This document shows positions 63,310-64,000 of a stretch of 64,000 bases of DNA, piece by piece. The translations under genes were made by a program, and so were the position numbers. The DNA lies in contig JBCBIY010000003.1 of assembly GCA_038523925.1 (NCBI GenBank), positions 186,001 to 250,000 on the forward strand. Reading direction: 5' to 3'. Position 1 is the first letter of the stretch. Every line of letters starts with the position of its first letter. The DNA is from JBCBWG01 sp038523925. GTDB lineage: Bacteria > Pseudomonadota > Alphaproteobacteria > Rhizobiales > Hyphomicrobiaceae. Under the pieces are notes generated by a model. It worked only from the letters and a program-made list of their open reading frames with translations. It did not search any database and was not told the DNA's origin.

Positions 63310-63900
63310 CTAACCGGCGGTGCCGCTAGCTGGATCTATCCAGCCGATGTGGCCATCTTTACGGCGATAGACAACGTTCAACCCGCCAGTGCCCGCGTTG
63401 CGAAATATCAGAACGGCCTCGTCGGTCAAGTCCAACTGCATAACAGCCTCACCGACCGACCACTCATGAACCGTACGCGGATTTTCAGCGACGATGACAG
63501 GTGAATCGCCGGAAACGTCGGCTTCAGGCTCAGCGTCATCATCAGCGCGAACTGTGAACTCGTTGATAAAGCTGCCGATTGCGGCGCGTTCAGCGGCGGC
63601 TTTTGTGTGATGATCCTTAAGGCGGCGTTTGTAGCGGCGAACGCGCTTTTCCAAATGCTCAAGCGCGTCATCGGCGCTTGCATAGACATCGCCGCCGCGG
63701 CCTTGCGCCTCGAGCATCAAACCCGTCTTAAGGCGGATCGAGCAGTTGGTCCTGTAACCAACTTTCTCTTTTTCGACGCGCACATGGCCGGAAAGCTCAG
63801 GGCCGATGTACTTCTCGAGAACATTTCGGATCTTATCCGTCACGAAGCTTTGGAAAGCTTCGCCCGTCTCCATGTGCTTTCCAGTGACCTGAATTGTCAT
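63310..63900 (-). CDS. hpf: Ribosome hibernation promoting factor, long form
   Basis: A 196-residue HPF/RaiA protein. The N-terminal ribosome-binding domain (1-100) has MTIQVTGKHMETGEAFQSFV and RGGDVYASADDALEHLEKRVRRYKRRLKDHH. The C-terminal dimerisation domain (about 135-196) has VAENPRTVHEW, LDLTDEAVLIFRNAGTGGLNVVYRRKDGHIGWIDP. The long form pairs 70S ribosomes into inactive 100S dimers in starvation. ATG 63900 is the family start. Upstream sequence to 64000 holds no complete gene. Confidence 0.95.
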   Translation of the reverse strand: MTIQVTGKHMETGEAFQSFVTDKIRNVLEKYIGPELSGHVRVEKEKVGYRTNCSIRLKTGLMLEAQGRGGDVYASADDALEHLEKRVRRYKRRLKDHHTKAAAERAAIGSFINEFTVRADDDAEPEADVSGDSPVIVAENPRTVHEWSVGEAVMQLDLTDEAVLIFRNAGTGGLNVVYRRKDGHIGWIDPASGTAG

Positions 63901-64000
63901 GCGATCCGCCCTGTTGCTCGCGCCGGTCTGAGCTGCCGGACGTGGAGCGTAGGCGAGCGCTGAAATGCGTGTCAAACGGCCCGGAGCACTGTCATTTGAG

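Overview
The window reads as chromosomal DNA of a high-GC alphaproteobacterium, most likely Hyphomicrobiales (Rhizobiales). The reasons are a tRNA-His gene with A73 and no encoded G-1 (an alphaproteobacterial trait), the two-subunit GlyQ/GlyS glycyl-tRNA synthetase, a phasin, ETF-ubiquinone oxidoreductase, the long-form HPF followed by PtsN, and three TRAP transporters. I cannot place it more closely from sequence alone. No insertion sequence, prophage, integrase or CRISPR array was seen.

Layout. 1-5.2 kb is core: the 5' end of a PdeM-like phosphoesterase, rpsT with a recognisable promoter, small membrane or secreted proteins and a class A penicillin-binding protein. 5.3-14.1 kb is a first catabolic block: a PfkB kinase, a DmdA-like THF-dependent demethylase, a TRAP transporter, a D-lyxose-isomerase-family cupin and, divergently, a BKACE enzyme coupled to an L-carnitine dehydrogenase/betainyl-CoA thioesterase fusion. 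The last two can convert carnitine to glycine betaine. 14.1-26.2 kb is a second, accessory-looking block: YciI-like protein, FAH-family hydrolase, RutE-like reductase, OsmC, a TRAP transporter, an intradiol dioxygenase, a GntR/FCD regulator, a cupin, an HbpS/GlcG protein and another TRAP transporter. Related ATCGAT-centred motifs lie upstream of both arms. It looks like uptake and catabolism of an unidentified organic acid or aromatic compound.

26.6-33.7 kb holds tRNA-His, a phasin, a soluble histidine kinase, an AsmA-type protein and two M15-type zinc peptidases, one carrying a histone-H1-like Lys/Arg/Ala tract of about 190 residues. 33.7-45.9 kb is housekeeping: enoyl-CoA hydratase, glyS/glyQ, an S49 protease, a TrmN6-like methylase, a polyprenyl diphosphate synthase, ispE and a large TPR protein. 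46.3-64 kb has an OpgC/SGNH pair, ETF-QO, a family 4-type uracil-DNA glycosylase, nitroreductase, moaB, two TIGR0428x glycosyltransferases around a Tat-signal metallo-beta-lactamase-fold protein, a PA0069-type radical SAM protein, a GST-queG-SDR operon, uppP, ptsN and hpf.

The two transport-and-catabolism blocks and the H1-like peptidase are the parts most worth follow-up. Start codons were revised where a ribosome binding site or the family's normal N-terminus argued for a shorter protein.
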